Origin: Flavobacterium chryseum
GTDB taxonomy: Bacteria; Bacteroidota; Bacteroidia; Flavobacteriales; Flavobacteriaceae
Assembly: GCF_004362015.1 (NCBI RefSeq)
Contig: NZ_SNWW01000008.1
Location: forward strand, 62,001 to 126,000
Direction of reading: 5' to 3'
DNA length: 64,000 nt
Within the stretch, counting starts at the first letter, position 1. Each line of letters starts with the position of its first letter. The notes under the pieces are model-generated. The model ran no database searches. It was not told where the DNA came from and saw only the letters and a list, made by a program, of their open reading frames with translations. Shown piece by piece: positions 47,802 to 57,562 of this stretch. The translations under genes were made by a program, and so were the position numbers.

Positions 47802-48854
47802 TTAAATTAAATTTGTGTTTTTAAAATTACGCGTGATAAATTCAAAAGCCGCAAACATAATGTGTCCCATCGATCTGGCATTTTTAAATTTCATATCATT
47901 GGTATAACGGTACAATTCCATTTTTAGTTGATTGAGATGCTCGTCTGTCGAAATCGTATCATGACACATAATGCCCAATAACTTTTTGATTCTGTTTTCG
48001 GCAGAGTGAATCCGTTTGGCCAAAATGGCTCTTTCTTCATCTTTATATTGAATAATCGAACGTTCCTCTAATTTCTCTTTAATGAGTTTTATCATCGGAT
48101 AATTTTCTTTAAAAAACTGCGGACGATAAACTTTAAAATTACCTTCATAGCATTGCTGATCAAAATCAATAGGGCGAATTTTATACACAACCTGATCAAA
48201 ATCATGAATTGGTACGATTACATAATTATAAGCCCGCATATCGCCTAAAAGCCTGATCATACAACGTTCGTTAAACTTCACAAACTCTTTTGCAATTTGT
48301 GATTTTTCCATTTCGGTACAATTGTCCAATAAAGTATCCATAAAAACATCGCCCGGAATGCCAATAATATGCTCTTCTATCAAAGTATCTTTATAAACCA
48401 AAAAGTTGATTTTATCCGGCGATAGAATATCTTCTAATTCTAAACCGTAAATTCTCGAAGCATCTGCTTTTTTAATATAAAAATGAACATAATTATCATT
48501 GAGAATGTTTCGGACTTTAATTCGGAAAGGTTTTGAGTTTCCGAAAGTACAATAATCGATAGCATCAATATTTAAAAACTGAATAATCTCGCTGTTTCCA
48601 TCAGAATGCAAAAGCGAATATATTTTCTTCAGATTCAAATCGATTTCATTTCTTTCGAATTCGCTGTAATAAACCCGAATCCATAAAGTATCGGTTTCAT
48701 TTTTATCGTAGACATTTACAGACCCCGAAAAGCGCAATAAGTCATCGTAGAACACAGATACTTTCGAAATTCGTTCGTATCGTTCTAAATAGCTTAAAAG
48801 TGATTGCGTTAAAGGATATGATGGTTTTTTTAAAACCATTAAAGGTTCACTCAT
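47802..48854 (-). CDS. Conserved-looking orphan with kinase-like catalytic motifs
   Basis: The 350-residue soluble protein was not recognised as a known family. Residues around 200-240 read RLLGDMRAYNYVIVPIHD ... RPIDFDQQ. This fits the protein-kinase/APH catalytic pattern, with Asp followed five residues later by Asn (normally HxDxxxxN, here the His is Leu) and then a DFD in place of DFG. The N-terminal half could be a small lobe (FRIKVRNILNDNYVHFYIKK). A His-rich helical tail follows. It is unclear whether it is active. It has a -7 element upstream and is divergent from the ABC transporter operon. Confidence 0.6.
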   Translation of the reverse strand: MSEPLMVLKKPSYPLTQSLLSYLERYERISKVSVFYDDLLRFSGSVNVYDKNETDTLWIRVYYSEFERNEIDLNLKKIYSLLHSDGNSEIIQFLNIDAIDYCTFGNSKPFRIKVRNILNDNYVHFYIKKADASRIYGLELEDILSPDKINFLVYKDTLIEEHIIGIPGDVFMDTLLDNCTEMEKSQIAKEFVKFNERCMIRLLGDMRAYNYVIVPIHDFDQVVYKIRPIDFDQQCYEGNFKVYRPQFFKENYPMIKLIKEKLEERSIIQYKDEERAILAKRIHSAENRIKKLLGIMCHDTISTDEHLNQLKMELYRYTNDMKFKNARSMGHIMFAAFEFITRNFKNTNLI

Positions 48855-48873
48855 TTTTTGAATATCTTTATTA

Positions 48874-48881
48874 CAAATTTA
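48874..48881 (-). promoter_or_regulatory. -7 element for the kinase-like gene
   Basis: The minus strand reads TAAATTTG, a TAnnTTTG match about 20 bases before ATG 48854. Confidence 0.5.
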
Positions 48882-48951
48882 CATTAAATAAAATTTAGCG
48901 TAACAATATAGAAGTTGAATCGTCATACTTAAAACTAAAACCGAAATAAAT

Positions 48952-49863
48952 TTGGAAACCATACTTACCATTGAAAATCTCAGCAAAAGATACGGGCGCA
49001 TTCAGGCCTTAAAAAATGTATCTTTTGAAATACTAAAAGGCCGCGTTTACGGAATTCTAGGACCAAACGGAAGCGGAAAATCGACCACTTTAGGAATTGT
49101 GCTGAATGTTGTAAACCGCACTTCTGGCGAATATCGCTGGTTTAACGGCCAAATTCAAACGCATGAAGCTTTGAAAAAAGTTGGCGCGATTATAGAAAGA
49201 CCCAACTTTTACCCGTACATGACGGCAGAAGAAAACCTGAAATTAGTCTGCAAAATAAAAAGCATTAATTATTCTAAAATAAATGAAAAGCTTGATTTAG
49301 TAGGTTTAACCGAAAGAAAAAACAGCAAATTCAGTACTTTCTCGTTGGGAATGAAACAGCGTTTGGCAATTGCTTCGGCACTTTTAAACGATCCCGAAAT
49401 TCTTATTCTGGATGAGCCAACAAATGGTTTAGATCCGCAGGGAATTCACCAAATTAGAGATATCATTAAAAAAATTGCTTCGCAGGGAACTACAATTTTA
49501 TTGGCTTCACATTTATTAGATGAAGTCGAAAAAGTATGCTCGCATGTTATTGTTTTGCGAAGAGGCGAAATTTTATATTCAGGTTCAGTTGATGAAATGT
49601 CTGCTAACGAAGGTTTTTTTGAAGTTCAGGCCAATGATAATTTAGCTTTAAAATCAGTTTTACAAGAGCATCCAAGCGTTGATCGAATTGCTGAAGAAGA
49701 AGGCAAAATTTTGGTTTATCTGAAATCAGATTTATCAGCTTCGGAACTAAATTCATTTTTATTTACTAAAAATATTGTTTTGAGCCATTTAGTAAAACGT
49801 AAAAATAGTTTAGAAGCACAATTTTTAGAATTAACCAAAAACGCCACTACCAAAACTAACTAA
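48952..49863 (+). CDS. ABC transporter ATP-binding protein
   Basis: The 303-residue ATPase has Walker A GPNGSGKST (around residues 38-46), a Q-loop near 83, signature FSLGMKQRLAIASALL (around 125-140) with Walker B ILILDEPTNGLD directly after, and the switch His in LLASHLLDE. It belongs to the CcmA/DrrA group that works with ABC-2 permeases. Translation begins with TTG; MET-ILTIENLSKRYG is the usual family start. That TTG lies inside TAAATTTG, a possible -7 element, so either the promoter or the start may be elsewhere. The permease gene follows after 2 bases. Confidence 0.92.
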   Translation: METILTIENLSKRYGRIQALKNVSFEILKGRVYGILGPNGSGKSTTLGIVLNVVNRTSGEYRWFNGQIQTHEALKKVGAIIERPNFYPYMTAEENLKLVCKIKSINYSKINEKLDLVGLTERKNSKFSTFSLGMKQRLAIASALLNDPEILILDEPTNGLDPQGIHQIRDIIKKIASQGTTILLASHLLDEVEKVCSHVIVLRRGEILYSGSVDEMSANEGFFEVQANDNLALKSVLQEHPSVDRIAEEEGKILVYLKSDLSASELNSFLFTKNIVLSHLVKRKNSLEAQFLELTKNATTKTN

Positions 49864-49865
49864 TC

Positions 49866-50702
49866 ATGAACAGACTTATATCTATAGAATTACAAAAAAT
49901 CTGGAAAAACAAAGCCAGTCGGGTTCTTACTTTAACTTATTTTATTTTACTTTCTTTCATTGCCTTAATTGCATCGATAAAATTTAATATTGGACCTTTT
50001 AAATTTCATGCGGCAGAAATGGGAATTTTTAATTTTCCATTTATCTGGCATTTCAATACTTATGTTGCGGCCTGGCTTAAATTTTTTCTTGCAATTGTTA
50101 TCGTATCTATGATGGCCAACGAATATAGTTATGGCACTTTAAAGCAAAATTTAATTGATGGTTTAAGCAAAAAAGAATTCATTCTATCCAAATTCTTAAC
50201 GGTTGTACTTTTTGCATTATGTTCTACCATTTTTGTTTTTGTAATGAGTTTACTTCTTGGATTAAGCTTTTCGTCTTACACAGAAGCTGATATCATTTTC
50301 ATGGATTTAGATTATATTTTAGCCTTTTTTGTAAAGTTAACAGGCTTCTTTTCATTCTGTTTATTCTTAGGAATTTTTGTAAAACGTTCTGCTTTTGCCT
50401 TAGGTTTTCTTTTGGTTTGGAGCATTATTGAATCGATTATAAAGGGACTTTTAGTTTTTCAGATTTTTCCGGAAAGCGATAAAGGAAACTATATTACGCA
50501 ATTTCTTCCATTAGAATCTATGTCGAATTTAATTATTGAACCATTTTCAAGATTATCGATAATCAAAACCATTGGAACTCAAATAGGTGTTGAAAATACA
50601 AAAGATTATGGTGTTCATTATCTTTCTATTTTTATTGTTTTGGTTTGGACGTTTTTATTTGTTTATTTTTCTTACAAATTATTAAAAAATAGAGATTTGT
50701 AG
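49866..50702 (+). CDS. ABC-2 type transporter permease
   Basis: The 278-residue membrane protein has six hydrophobic segments with the arrangement of ABC-2 permeases. An N-terminal cytoplasmic helix (ISIELQKIWKNKASRVLTL) is followed by the first helix, and the family motif EYSYGTLKQNLIDGLSKKEFILSKF lies around residues 86-110. It starts 2 bases after the ATPase gene and forms the exporter with it. The substrate is not evident; the group exports antibiotics, lipids or gliding components. Confidence 0.9.
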   Translation: MNRLISIELQKIWKNKASRVLTLTYFILLSFIALIASIKFNIGPFKFHAAEMGIFNFPFIWHFNTYVAAWLKFFLAIVIVSMMANEYSYGTLKQNLIDGLSKKEFILSKFLTVVLFALCSTIFVFVMSLLLGLSFSSYTEADIIFMDLDYILAFFVKLTGFFSFCLFLGIFVKRSAFALGFLLVWSIIESIIKGLLVFQIFPESDKGNYITQFLPLESMSNLIIEPFSRLSIIKTIGTQIGVENTKDYGVHYLSIFIVLVWTFLFVYFSYKLLKNRDL

Positions 50703-50710
50703 TATATTTG
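50703..50710 (+). promoter_or_regulatory. -7 element before the T9SS cargo gene
   Basis: TATATTTG matches TAnnTTTG and ends 8 bases before ATG 50718. The mRNA leader would be only a few bases long. Confidence 0.4.
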
Positions 50711-50717
50711 TTTTACT

Positions 50718-53069
50718 ATGAATTATTTTAAAAGTTTTATTATCCTCTTATTTATTTGTTGCCTGCCTGCAAAGGTTACTGCGCAATTTATAACTATTGA
50801 TGATACAAAAACACCGCAGCAGCTTATTGAAAATATATTGATAAATAGTTCTTGTGCTGCGGCATCTAATTCTACAGGAAGTGGAGATACTTTTAGGCCG
50901 GGGAAGCAAAGTTTTGCTTATTTTAATAGCAACGCAAGCAGTTTTCCTTTTAGTGAAGGAATAGTATTAGTAACATCGACAGCGCAAAGTGCGGTTGGGC
51001 CTTTTGTTAGTGACGTGAACGAAGGTGCCGCTGACAGTCCTCAATGGGGTCGTGATACCGATCTTGACGAAATACTTGGCATTAATTCTCTAAATACAAC
51101 GGTATTAGAATTTGATTTTATTGCTTACACGAATGCGTTGAGTTTTAATTATATTTTTGCTTCAAATGAATATCAGTATAATTATCCGTGTCAATATTCT
51201 GATGGATTTGCTTTTTTAATCAAAGAAGCCGGAACTGTTGATCCTTATAAAAATTTAGCCGTATTACCCAACACCACTACACCGGTTTCTTCTATAAATA
51301 TTCGTCCGAAAATTGAACCCGGAACAAGACCTGGCGGTATTTCTTATACAGGTTGCGAATCTTCAAACGTAAGTTATTTTAATGGTGTAAATACCAATAC
51401 CAGTCCCGTAAATTATGCCGGACAAACGGTTGTTATGACTGCCCAAAGTACCGTAACTGCAGGAAAAAAATATCATGTAAAACTGGTAATCGGCGATGCA
51501 GATGTTAGATACCAAAGTTCAGCAATTTTCTTGGAAGCCGGAAGTTTTGCTTCTAAAATTGCCCTTGGAGAAGATCGTACAATTGCAACTAATAATCCTG
51601 CTTGTTTTGGAGAGAAAATTTCTTTAGACAGCAAATTAGCAGCGGCCGATTATATGTTTAAATGGTATAAAAAAGATAATCCTGCCGTCACACTAAGCAC
51701 AAATTCAACTTTTGAAGTGACAGAAGCCGGAACTTACAAAGTTGAAGCAACTGTAAAAGGAACAGCATGTATATTATCAGGAGAAATTAAAGTAGAATAT
51801 GCTCCGGAAATTCTATCTACAGATACTTCACTTTTACAATGCGATGATAATACAGACGGAATTTCAATTTTTGATTTGAATAAAGTAAATAACATCGTAA
51901 AAAATAATGTTGCAAACATTGCTAATGAAGGATACTATGAAACAGCAGCCAATGCCCAAAGCAAAACCAATCGAATTGCAACACCTGGAAACTACATTAA
52001 TAAAAGCAATCCTCAGATTGTATATGCACGACTCGAAAATGCATTTGGATGCTTTAAAATAGCCAAAGTAACTTTACAAATTGCCAATACGCCAATTGCA
52101 GACCCAAACCCGATAAACACTTGCGATGGAGATGATATTCAGGACGGATTATATCATTTTAACTTAGATACAGAAGTGACTCCGCAAATTACCACAGGCC
52201 TTCCAAGCGGCCTGACTGCGATTTATTATTTAACAGCCAATAATGCTTTAACAGAAACAAATCCGTTACCAAATATTTTCAATAATACAACAGCCTTTAA
52301 TCAAACCATTTATGCACGAGTTGTCAATGGTCCAGATTGTTATGATGTCGTACCGGTTAAACTTGTTGTAAATACTTTTGATCCGCCAAATTTTGAAGAT
52401 GAATCTGTGTTTTTATGCAAAGATGATCAGGTAACATTAAGTGTAGATACGGGTTTTAGCAGTTACTCATGGAATACTTCAGCTACAGACAATTCAAATT
52501 CTTTAGTAGTTAGCACTCCTGGAAATTATTCAGTAACAGTAAAAGATATTAATGGATGCGAAAAAACAAAAACTTTTAAAGTTATTTTATCTGAACCTGC
52601 AACAATAACAAACGCTGTTATAAATGATTTTTCAGGAAACGAAAATTCTGTTTTAATAGAATATACGGGCGCAGGAAACTACGAATTTTCACTAAACAGT
52701 TCTACGTTTCAAAACGAACCATTATTTACCAGAGTAGCTCCGGGAACTTATTATGCTACTACCAGAGATAAAAACGGTTGCGGATTATCAAACTCATTTA
52801 CAGTTTATGTTTTAGATTATCCAAGATTTTTTACTCCAAATGGAGACGGATATAATGATCTATGGGTTATTGAAGATTCTAACTTACTTCCAGATTATAC
52901 CATTCATATTTTTGACCGCTATGGCAAATTTTTAAAAGAAATGAATCAAAACAGTTCTGGCTGGAACGGAATATTTAACGGACAAAATTTACCCTCAGAT
53001 GATTATTGGTTTGATTTAATCTTTGTTGATGGTAAAAAAATTAAAGGGCATTTTAGTTTAAAGAGATAA
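50718..53069 (+). CDS. T9SS type B sorting domain protein with choice-of-anchor L domain
   Basis: The 783-residue exported protein has a signal peptide (FIILLFICCLPAKVTAQ). A choice-of-anchor L domain covers about residues 25-280 (TPQQLIENILINSSC, LEFDFIAYTNALSFNYIFASNEYQY). Several Ig/PKD-like modules follow, one with SWNTSATDNSNSLVVSTPGNYSVTV. The last 85 residues are a gliding-motility-associated type B sorting domain (YPRFFTPNGDGYNDLW, IHIFDRYGKFL, GWNGIFNGQNLPSDDYWF). It should be sent through the type IX system to the cell surface, probably as an adhesin. It lies directly after the ABC exporter. Confidence 0.93.
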   Translation: MNYFKSFIILLFICCLPAKVTAQFITIDDTKTPQQLIENILINSSCAAASNSTGSGDTFRPGKQSFAYFNSNASSFPFSEGIVLVTSTAQSAVGPFVSDVNEGAADSPQWGRDTDLDEILGINSLNTTVLEFDFIAYTNALSFNYIFASNEYQYNYPCQYSDGFAFLIKEAGTVDPYKNLAVLPNTTTPVSSINIRPKIEPGTRPGGISYTGCESSNVSYFNGVNTNTSPVNYAGQTVVMTAQSTVTAGKKYHVKLVIGDADVRYQSSAIFLEAGSFASKIALGEDRTIATNNPACFGEKISLDSKLAAADYMFKWYKKDNPAVTLSTNSTFEVTEAGTYKVEATVKGTACILSGEIKVEYAPEILSTDTSLLQCDDNTDGISIFDLNKVNNIVKNNVANIANEGYYETAANAQSKTNRIATPGNYINKSNPQIVYARLENAFGCFKIAKVTLQIANTPIADPNPINTCDGDDIQDGLYHFNLDTEVTPQITTGLPSGLTAIYYLTANNALTETNPLPNIFNNTTAFNQTIYARVVNGPDCYDVVPVKLVVNTFDPPNFEDESVFLCKDDQVTLSVDTGFSSYSWNTSATDNSNSLVVSTPGNYSVTVKDINGCEKTKTFKVILSEPATITNAVINDFSGNENSVLIEYTGAGNYEFSLNSSTFQNEPLFTRVAPGTYYATTRDKNGCGLSNSFTVYVLDYPRFFTPNGDGYNDLWVIEDSNLLPDYTIHIFDRYGKFLKEMNQNSSGWNGIFNGQNLPSDDYWFDLIFVDGKKIKGHFSLKR

Positions 53070-53148
53070 AAGTAAAAGAAATTCCAATTTTTAAATTCCA
53101 AATTCCTCCTGAAGCCTCGGGACTGAACCTGAAAATTTCATATAAAAT

Positions 53149-53186
53149 AAAAACCCAAACTCCGATAATTGGAATTTGGGTTTTTT
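53149..53186. terminator. Bidirectional terminator between cargo gene and typA
   Basis: AAAAACCCAAA and TTTGGGTTTTT enclose an inner TCC/GGA pairing. The A and T tracts allow it to work for both convergent genes. Confidence 0.88.
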
Positions 53187-53205
53187 ATATTGAAATTTAA
53201 ATTTA

Positions 53206-55002
53206 TTAGATTTTAAATCTTTTTCTATCAGTTTCTGTCAAATAAATTTTTCTTAAACGAATAGATTTTGGAGTTACCTCTACATATTCATCTTTTTGAA
53301 TGTATTCTAAAGCTTCTTCTAATGAGAAAATAATTGGAGGAATGATTCTTGCTTTTTCATCATTTCCAGATGAACGAACGTTAGATTGTTTTTTCTCTTT
53401 CGTTACGTTTACACACATATCATCACCACGAGAGTTTTCTCCAATAACCTGACCTTCGTAGATTTCGGCATTTGGTTCAACAAAAAACTTACCACGATCT
53501 TGCAATTTATCGATAGAATAAGGAATAGCTTTTCCTTTTTCCATAGAAATCAATGAACCTTTGTTACGTCCGGCAATTTCACCTTTGTAAGGCTCATATC
53601 CAATAAAACGGTGTGCCATAATAGCCTCACCTGCTGTTGCAGTAAGCAATTGGTTACGCAATCCAATAATTCCACGTGATGGAATATTAAATTTTACAAT
53701 CATACGCTCCCCTTTAGTTTCCATACTTAGCATTTCACCTTTACGCATAGTAACGAACTCTACCGCTCTACCTGAAAGTGATTCTGGTAAATCGATTGTC
53801 AATTCCTCAATTGGCTCACATTTTTTACCATCAATTTCTTTGATGATAACCTGTGGCTGACCAATTTGTAATTCGTAACCTTCTCTTCTCATTGTTTCAA
53901 TAAGAACAGATAAGTGAAGTACTCCACGACCAAAAACCATGAATTTATCAGCAGAATCAGTTTCACCTAACTTCATCGCTAAGTTTTTCTCTAATTCTTT
54001 TGTCAATCTTTCTCTAATATGACGAGAAGTTACAAATTTACCCTCTTTACCAAAGAAAGGAGAGTCGTTAATTGTAAACAACATACTCATTGTAGGCTCA
54101 TCGATATCAATCGTTTTTAGACCTTCCGGATTTTCATGATCAGCAATAGTATCACCAATTTCAAAACCTTCAACTCCAATGATTGCACAAATATCTCCAG
54201 CAATAACTTCTTGTACTTTTTTACGACCAAGTCCTTCAAAAGTATGAAGTTCTTTGATACGAGATTTAGATATCGTACCATCTCTTTTTACTAATGAAAT
54301 TGGCATACCTTCTCTAAGAACTCCTCTTTCAAGACGACCAATAGCGATACGACCTGTAAAAGCTGAGAAATCTAAAGAAGTAATCAACATTTGTGGTGTT
54401 CCTTCAGAAACTTTAGGAGCTGGTACATTTTCAACAACCATATCCAATAATGCTTCAACATTATCAGTTACGTTTTCCCAATGATCAGACATCCAGTTAT
54501 TTTTAGCAGAACCATAAACTGTTGGAAAATCCAACTGCCATTCTTCAGCACCTAATTCAAACATTAAATCAAAAACTTTTTCATGAACTTCTTCAGGAGT
54601 ACAGTTTTCTTTATCAACTTTATTGATAACTACACAAGGTTTCAAACCTAAGTCAATCGCTTTTTGTAATACAAAACGAGTTTGTGGCATTGGACCTTCA
54701 AAAGCATCAACTAGCAAACATACACCATCGGCCATGTTTAATACACGTTCTACTTCACCTCCAAAATCCGCGTGGCCTGGAGTATCAATAATATTGATCT
54801 TTGTTCCTTTATATTGAACTGATACGTTTTTAGAAGTAATAGTAATACCTCTCTCACGCTCTAAATCGTTATTATCAAGAATTAAATCACCTGTATTTTC
54901 GTTGTCACGAAATAATTGACAGTGATACATAATTTTATCAACCAAAGTGGTTTTACCGTGATCGACGTGGGCAATAATTGCAATATTTCTAATAGATTCC
55001 AT
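53206..55002 (-). CDS. typA: Ribosome-associated GTPase TypA/BipA
   Basis: The 598-residue translational GTPase has G1 AHVDHGKTTL (residues 11-20), the G2 Thr in RERGITI, G3 DTPGHADFGG and G4 NKVDKE. Domains II, III, V and the BipA-specific C-terminal domain follow, with the typical end IYLTETDRKRFKI-like segment. It assists 50S assembly and growth at low temperature. It is monocistronic; a -7 element lies 20 bases upstream of the start. Confidence 0.97.
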   Translation of the reverse strand: MESIRNIAIIAHVDHGKTTLVDKIMYHCQLFRDNENTGDLILDNNDLERERGITITSKNVSVQYKGTKINIIDTPGHADFGGEVERVLNMADGVCLLVDAFEGPMPQTRFVLQKAIDLGLKPCVVINKVDKENCTPEEVHEKVFDLMFELGAEEWQLDFPTVYGSAKNNWMSDHWENVTDNVEALLDMVVENVPAPKVSEGTPQMLITSLDFSAFTGRIAIGRLERGVLREGMPISLVKRDGTISKSRIKELHTFEGLGRKKVQEVIAGDICAIIGVEGFEIGDTIADHENPEGLKTIDIDEPTMSMLFTINDSPFFGKEGKFVTSRHIRERLTKELEKNLAMKLGETDSADKFMVFGRGVLHLSVLIETMRREGYELQIGQPQVIIKEIDGKKCEPIEELTIDLPESLSGRAVEFVTMRKGEMLSMETKGERMIVKFNIPSRGIIGLRNQLLTATAGEAIMAHRFIGYEPYKGEIAGRNKGSLISMEKGKAIPYSIDKLQDRGKFFVEPNAEIYEGQVIGENSRGDDMCVNVTKEKKQSNVRSSGNDEKARIIPPIIFSLEEALEYIQKDEYVEVTPKSIRLRKIYLTETDRKRFKI

Positions 55003-55021
55003 CTGAGATTTTTAATGGGTG

Positions 55022-55029
55022 CAAAGGTA
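55022..55029 (-). promoter_or_regulatory. -7 element of typA promoter
   Basis: The minus strand reads TACCTTTG, a TAnnTTTG match about 20 bases before the typA ATG. Confidence 0.55.
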
Positions 55030-55132
55030 CACTTTATTTTGATATAAAAAACGTTTCTTTGATAGTTTGCGTATCTCCAAGTAATTAGTTCGGCGTTCTA
55101 TGTAAATTTTAGGGTCAAAATGGAACCGCATT

Positions 55133-55165
55133 TTTGTTTAATTGTGGTTAATTTAATTATATTTG
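55133..55165 (+). promoter_or_regulatory. Canonical promoter ending at a start codon (possible leaderless mRNA)
   Basis: TTTG (55133-55136), a 21-bp spacer and TATATTTG (55158-55165) fit the Bacteroidota -33/-7 consensus. The ATG of the PAS kinase at 55170 is 4 bases after the -7 element, about where transcription should begin. Confidence 0.65.
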
Positions 55166-55169
55166 AGTG

Positions 55170-56882
55170 ATGAAAAGTAAAACTCTCCAAATTATTCTGG
55201 TTTATATTATTATTTCGTTATTTATGGCAATTATCTGTCATAAGTTGCTAACTAGTTTTATTTCTTCAAAAGAATATTTTTACTTTTTCATCCTTAAAGA
55301 CATCCTTTTCATCTTAATTACCGGTCTTATTTTCAAATACATACTTTCTAAAAATGAAAGCAAAAATATTTCTGTTTTTGAAAAATTAAAAAGTACAAAT
55401 GAAGAAATCAAAGAATCAAATGAAAAATATGATATTGTAGCAAAAGCAACAAGCGATACCATTTGGGACTGGAAAATTCAGGAAGACAGCATTAATTGGA
55501 ATAAAGGAATTGAAATTGTTTTTGGGTATAAACAAGAAGAAGTCGGAAAAACCTCAAAATGGTGGTTTGACAAAATTCATCCCGAAGACAGCATTCGAAT
55601 GTCTATTAAACTGTATTCCTTTATTGAGCAAAAAACCGAAAAATGGCAAGATCAATATCGTTTTAGATGTGCAGACGGAACTTATAAATATGTTCTTGAC
55701 AGAGGTTTTTTATTAAAAGACGAAAACGGAAGAGCCATCAGAATGATTGGAGCCATTCAGGATATCACCAAACAAAAAGAAGAAGAACAGCGCTTAAAAC
55801 TTTTAGAAACGGTAATTACGCAATCTAAAGATTCTATATTAATTACAGAAGCAAATTCAGCAAGTGGAAGAATTCCTAAAATAGTATACGTAAATCCTGC
55901 TTTTTCACTAATGTCCGGATATCTTCCGAAGGAAATTATAGGAAAGTCAACAAACATTTTCAATAAAGGGCCAAATTCAGATTCTGATGAACTAAAAAAG
56001 CTTTTAAGCGCCATTAAAAACGAAGAAGAATGTTTGATCGAAACTATAAGTTACACCAAGCAAAAAGAAGAATATTGGGTTCGGTTTTCTATGATTCCAA
56101 TTTTTAATAATGAAGGTTTAATTTCGCATTGGATTTCTATTCAAAGAGATATTACTGATGAGAAAAAACTCGAAACAGAAAAAGAACATCTTATTCGTGA
56201 ACTGACCCAAAACAATAAAGATTTAAAACAATTTTCATACATTACTTCCCACAATCTGAGAGCGCCATTATCGAACTTAATTGGCCTTTTGAACCTTATC
56301 GAAGATATTCCGATTGAAAATCCTGAACTCGAGGAAATCCTGACCGGCTTCAGCAAATCAACCCATTTATTAAACGAAACCATCAACGATTTAGTAAAGG
56401 TCATTATCATTAAAGATAATCCTTCGATGCAAAAAGAGGAAGTTTCTTTAAAAGAAGTATTCGAAAATGTATTTAGTCAATTATCTTTTCAAATAGAACT
56501 ACACAAACCAATCATTAAGTTAAAGTTTGACAGAGTACCAATATTAATTACAAATAAAGCTTATATAGAAAGTATTTTACTTAATTTGCTCACCAATTCT
56601 ATAAAATACAAATCAGAGAATAGAAAATTAAAAATAGCTATTACTGCGGAACAAATTGACCACAAAGCTATTTTGACTTTTAAAGACAACGGAATTGGAA
56701 TTGATTTAGAAAGAAATGGTGACAAGGTCTTTGGACTATATCAAAGATTTCACAATTATCCAGACAGCAAAGGACTAGGATTATATCTTGTAAAATCGCA
56801 GGTAGAAACCATGGGCGGAACCATAAGTATAGAAAGTGAAGTTAACAAGGGAACCACTTTCACAATAACATTTAAAAATTAA
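55170..56882 (+). CDS. PAS domain sensor histidine kinase
   Basis: The 570-residue kinase has two N-terminal transmembrane helices (about 7-27 and 36-56) with almost no periplasmic loop. Two PAS/PAC units follow, about 85-200 (TSDTIWDWKIQ, RFRCADGTYKYVLDRG, GAIQDITKQKEEE) and 205-330 (GKSTNIFNKGP, ISIQRDITDEKK). The HisKA segment has the phospho-His in YITSHNLRAPLSNL (around 362). The ATPase domain holds ILLNLLTNSIKY, DNGIGID and GLGLYLVKSQVE. A GTG codon three bases upstream also fits the frame but ATG is preferred. The receiver gene 6 bases downstream is the likely partner. Confidence 0.93.
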   Translation: MKSKTLQIILVYIIISLFMAIICHKLLTSFISSKEYFYFFILKDILFILITGLIFKYILSKNESKNISVFEKLKSTNEEIKESNEKYDIVAKATSDTIWDWKIQEDSINWNKGIEIVFGYKQEEVGKTSKWWFDKIHPEDSIRMSIKLYSFIEQKTEKWQDQYRFRCADGTYKYVLDRGFLLKDENGRAIRMIGAIQDITKQKEEEQRLKLLETVITQSKDSILITEANSASGRIPKIVYVNPAFSLMSGYLPKEIIGKSTNIFNKGPNSDSDELKKLLSAIKNEEECLIETISYTKQKEEYWVRFSMIPIFNNEGLISHWISIQRDITDEKKLETEKEHLIRELTQNNKDLKQFSYITSHNLRAPLSNLIGLLNLIEDIPIENPELEEILTGFSKSTHLLNETINDLVKVIIIKDNPSMQKEEVSLKEVFENVFSQLSFQIELHKPIIKLKFDRVPILITNKAYIESILLNLLTNSIKYKSENRKLKIAITAEQIDHKAILTFKDNGIGIDLERNGDKVFGLYQRFHNYPDSKGLGLYLVKSQVETMGGTISIESEVNKGTTFTITFKN

Positions 56883-56888
56883 ACTTAT

Positions 56889-57293
56889 ATGCTCGAGCAA
56901 ATTTTATGCATTGATGATGATCCGATCTCATTAATGTTATGCAAGAAAGTAATTTCAAAATCATCATTTTCCAAAGAAATTATCACAGCACAAAACGGCG
57001 AAGAGGCATTACACCATTTCAACACTTTAAAATACAACAAAAATAAAGTAAGCAAACCAGAACTGATTTTTTTAGATTTAAACATGCCTATTATGGGTGG
57101 CTGGGAATTTCTGGACCACTTTACTTCTAAAGATTACACTGAATTTAATACTGCAAAAGTTATCGTATTATCATCTACAATTGATCCGGATGATCTTGCG
57201 AAGGCCAAAAAGTACCCAATTATCATTGACTTTCTTTCAAAGCCAATAACGAAACCTATGTTAGAATATTTAAAAAAGAAAATAGAGATTTAA
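56889..57293 (+). CDS. Single-domain response regulator
   Basis: The 134-residue protein is a lone receiver domain: acidic DDD at residues 9-11, phospho-acceptor Asp63 in LIFLDLNMP, Thr/Ser in VIVLSSTID (around 98) and the conserved Lys in FLSKPIT (around 119). There is no output domain, so it probably works by protein contact or phosphotransfer. It starts 6 bases after the PAS kinase and is surely co-expressed with it. Confidence 0.94.
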   Translation: MLEQILCIDDDPISLMLCKKVISKSSFSKEIITAQNGEEALHHFNTLKYNKNKVSKPELIFLDLNMPIMGGWEFLDHFTSKDYTEFNTAKVIVLSSTIDPDDLAKAKKYPIIIDFLSKPITKPMLEYLKKKIEI

Positions 57294-57511
57294 ACGAGAA
57301 ATAAATTCCAATCTTTTAAACTCCAAATTCCAACCTTTAGATATTATTTAAAGAAACAACATTCATTTACCCAACAAGAGAATAACATCAGAATTTCAAA
57401 TCCTATACAATATTAAGAGGTATAATTTGTTTTTTTTTAAGCACAAGTCTATATCTCAATTGGAATTTTAAAATTGATTTTTGTTTATTTTTTCAATTAT
57501 ATCAAAACAAA

Positions 57512-57539
57512 AAAAAGTCCTCTAAAAGAGGACTTTTTA
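57512..57539. terminator. Terminator of rpsT (bidirectional)
   Basis: AAAAAGTCCTCT and AGAGGACTTTTT form a perfect stem around a 4-base loop. It lies 23 bases beyond the rpsT stop on the minus strand. The interval from the receiver gene to here (57294-57511) has no recognisable feature. Confidence 0.9.
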
Positions 57540-57562
57540 TATTTTAGGAAATTGTAAATTAA

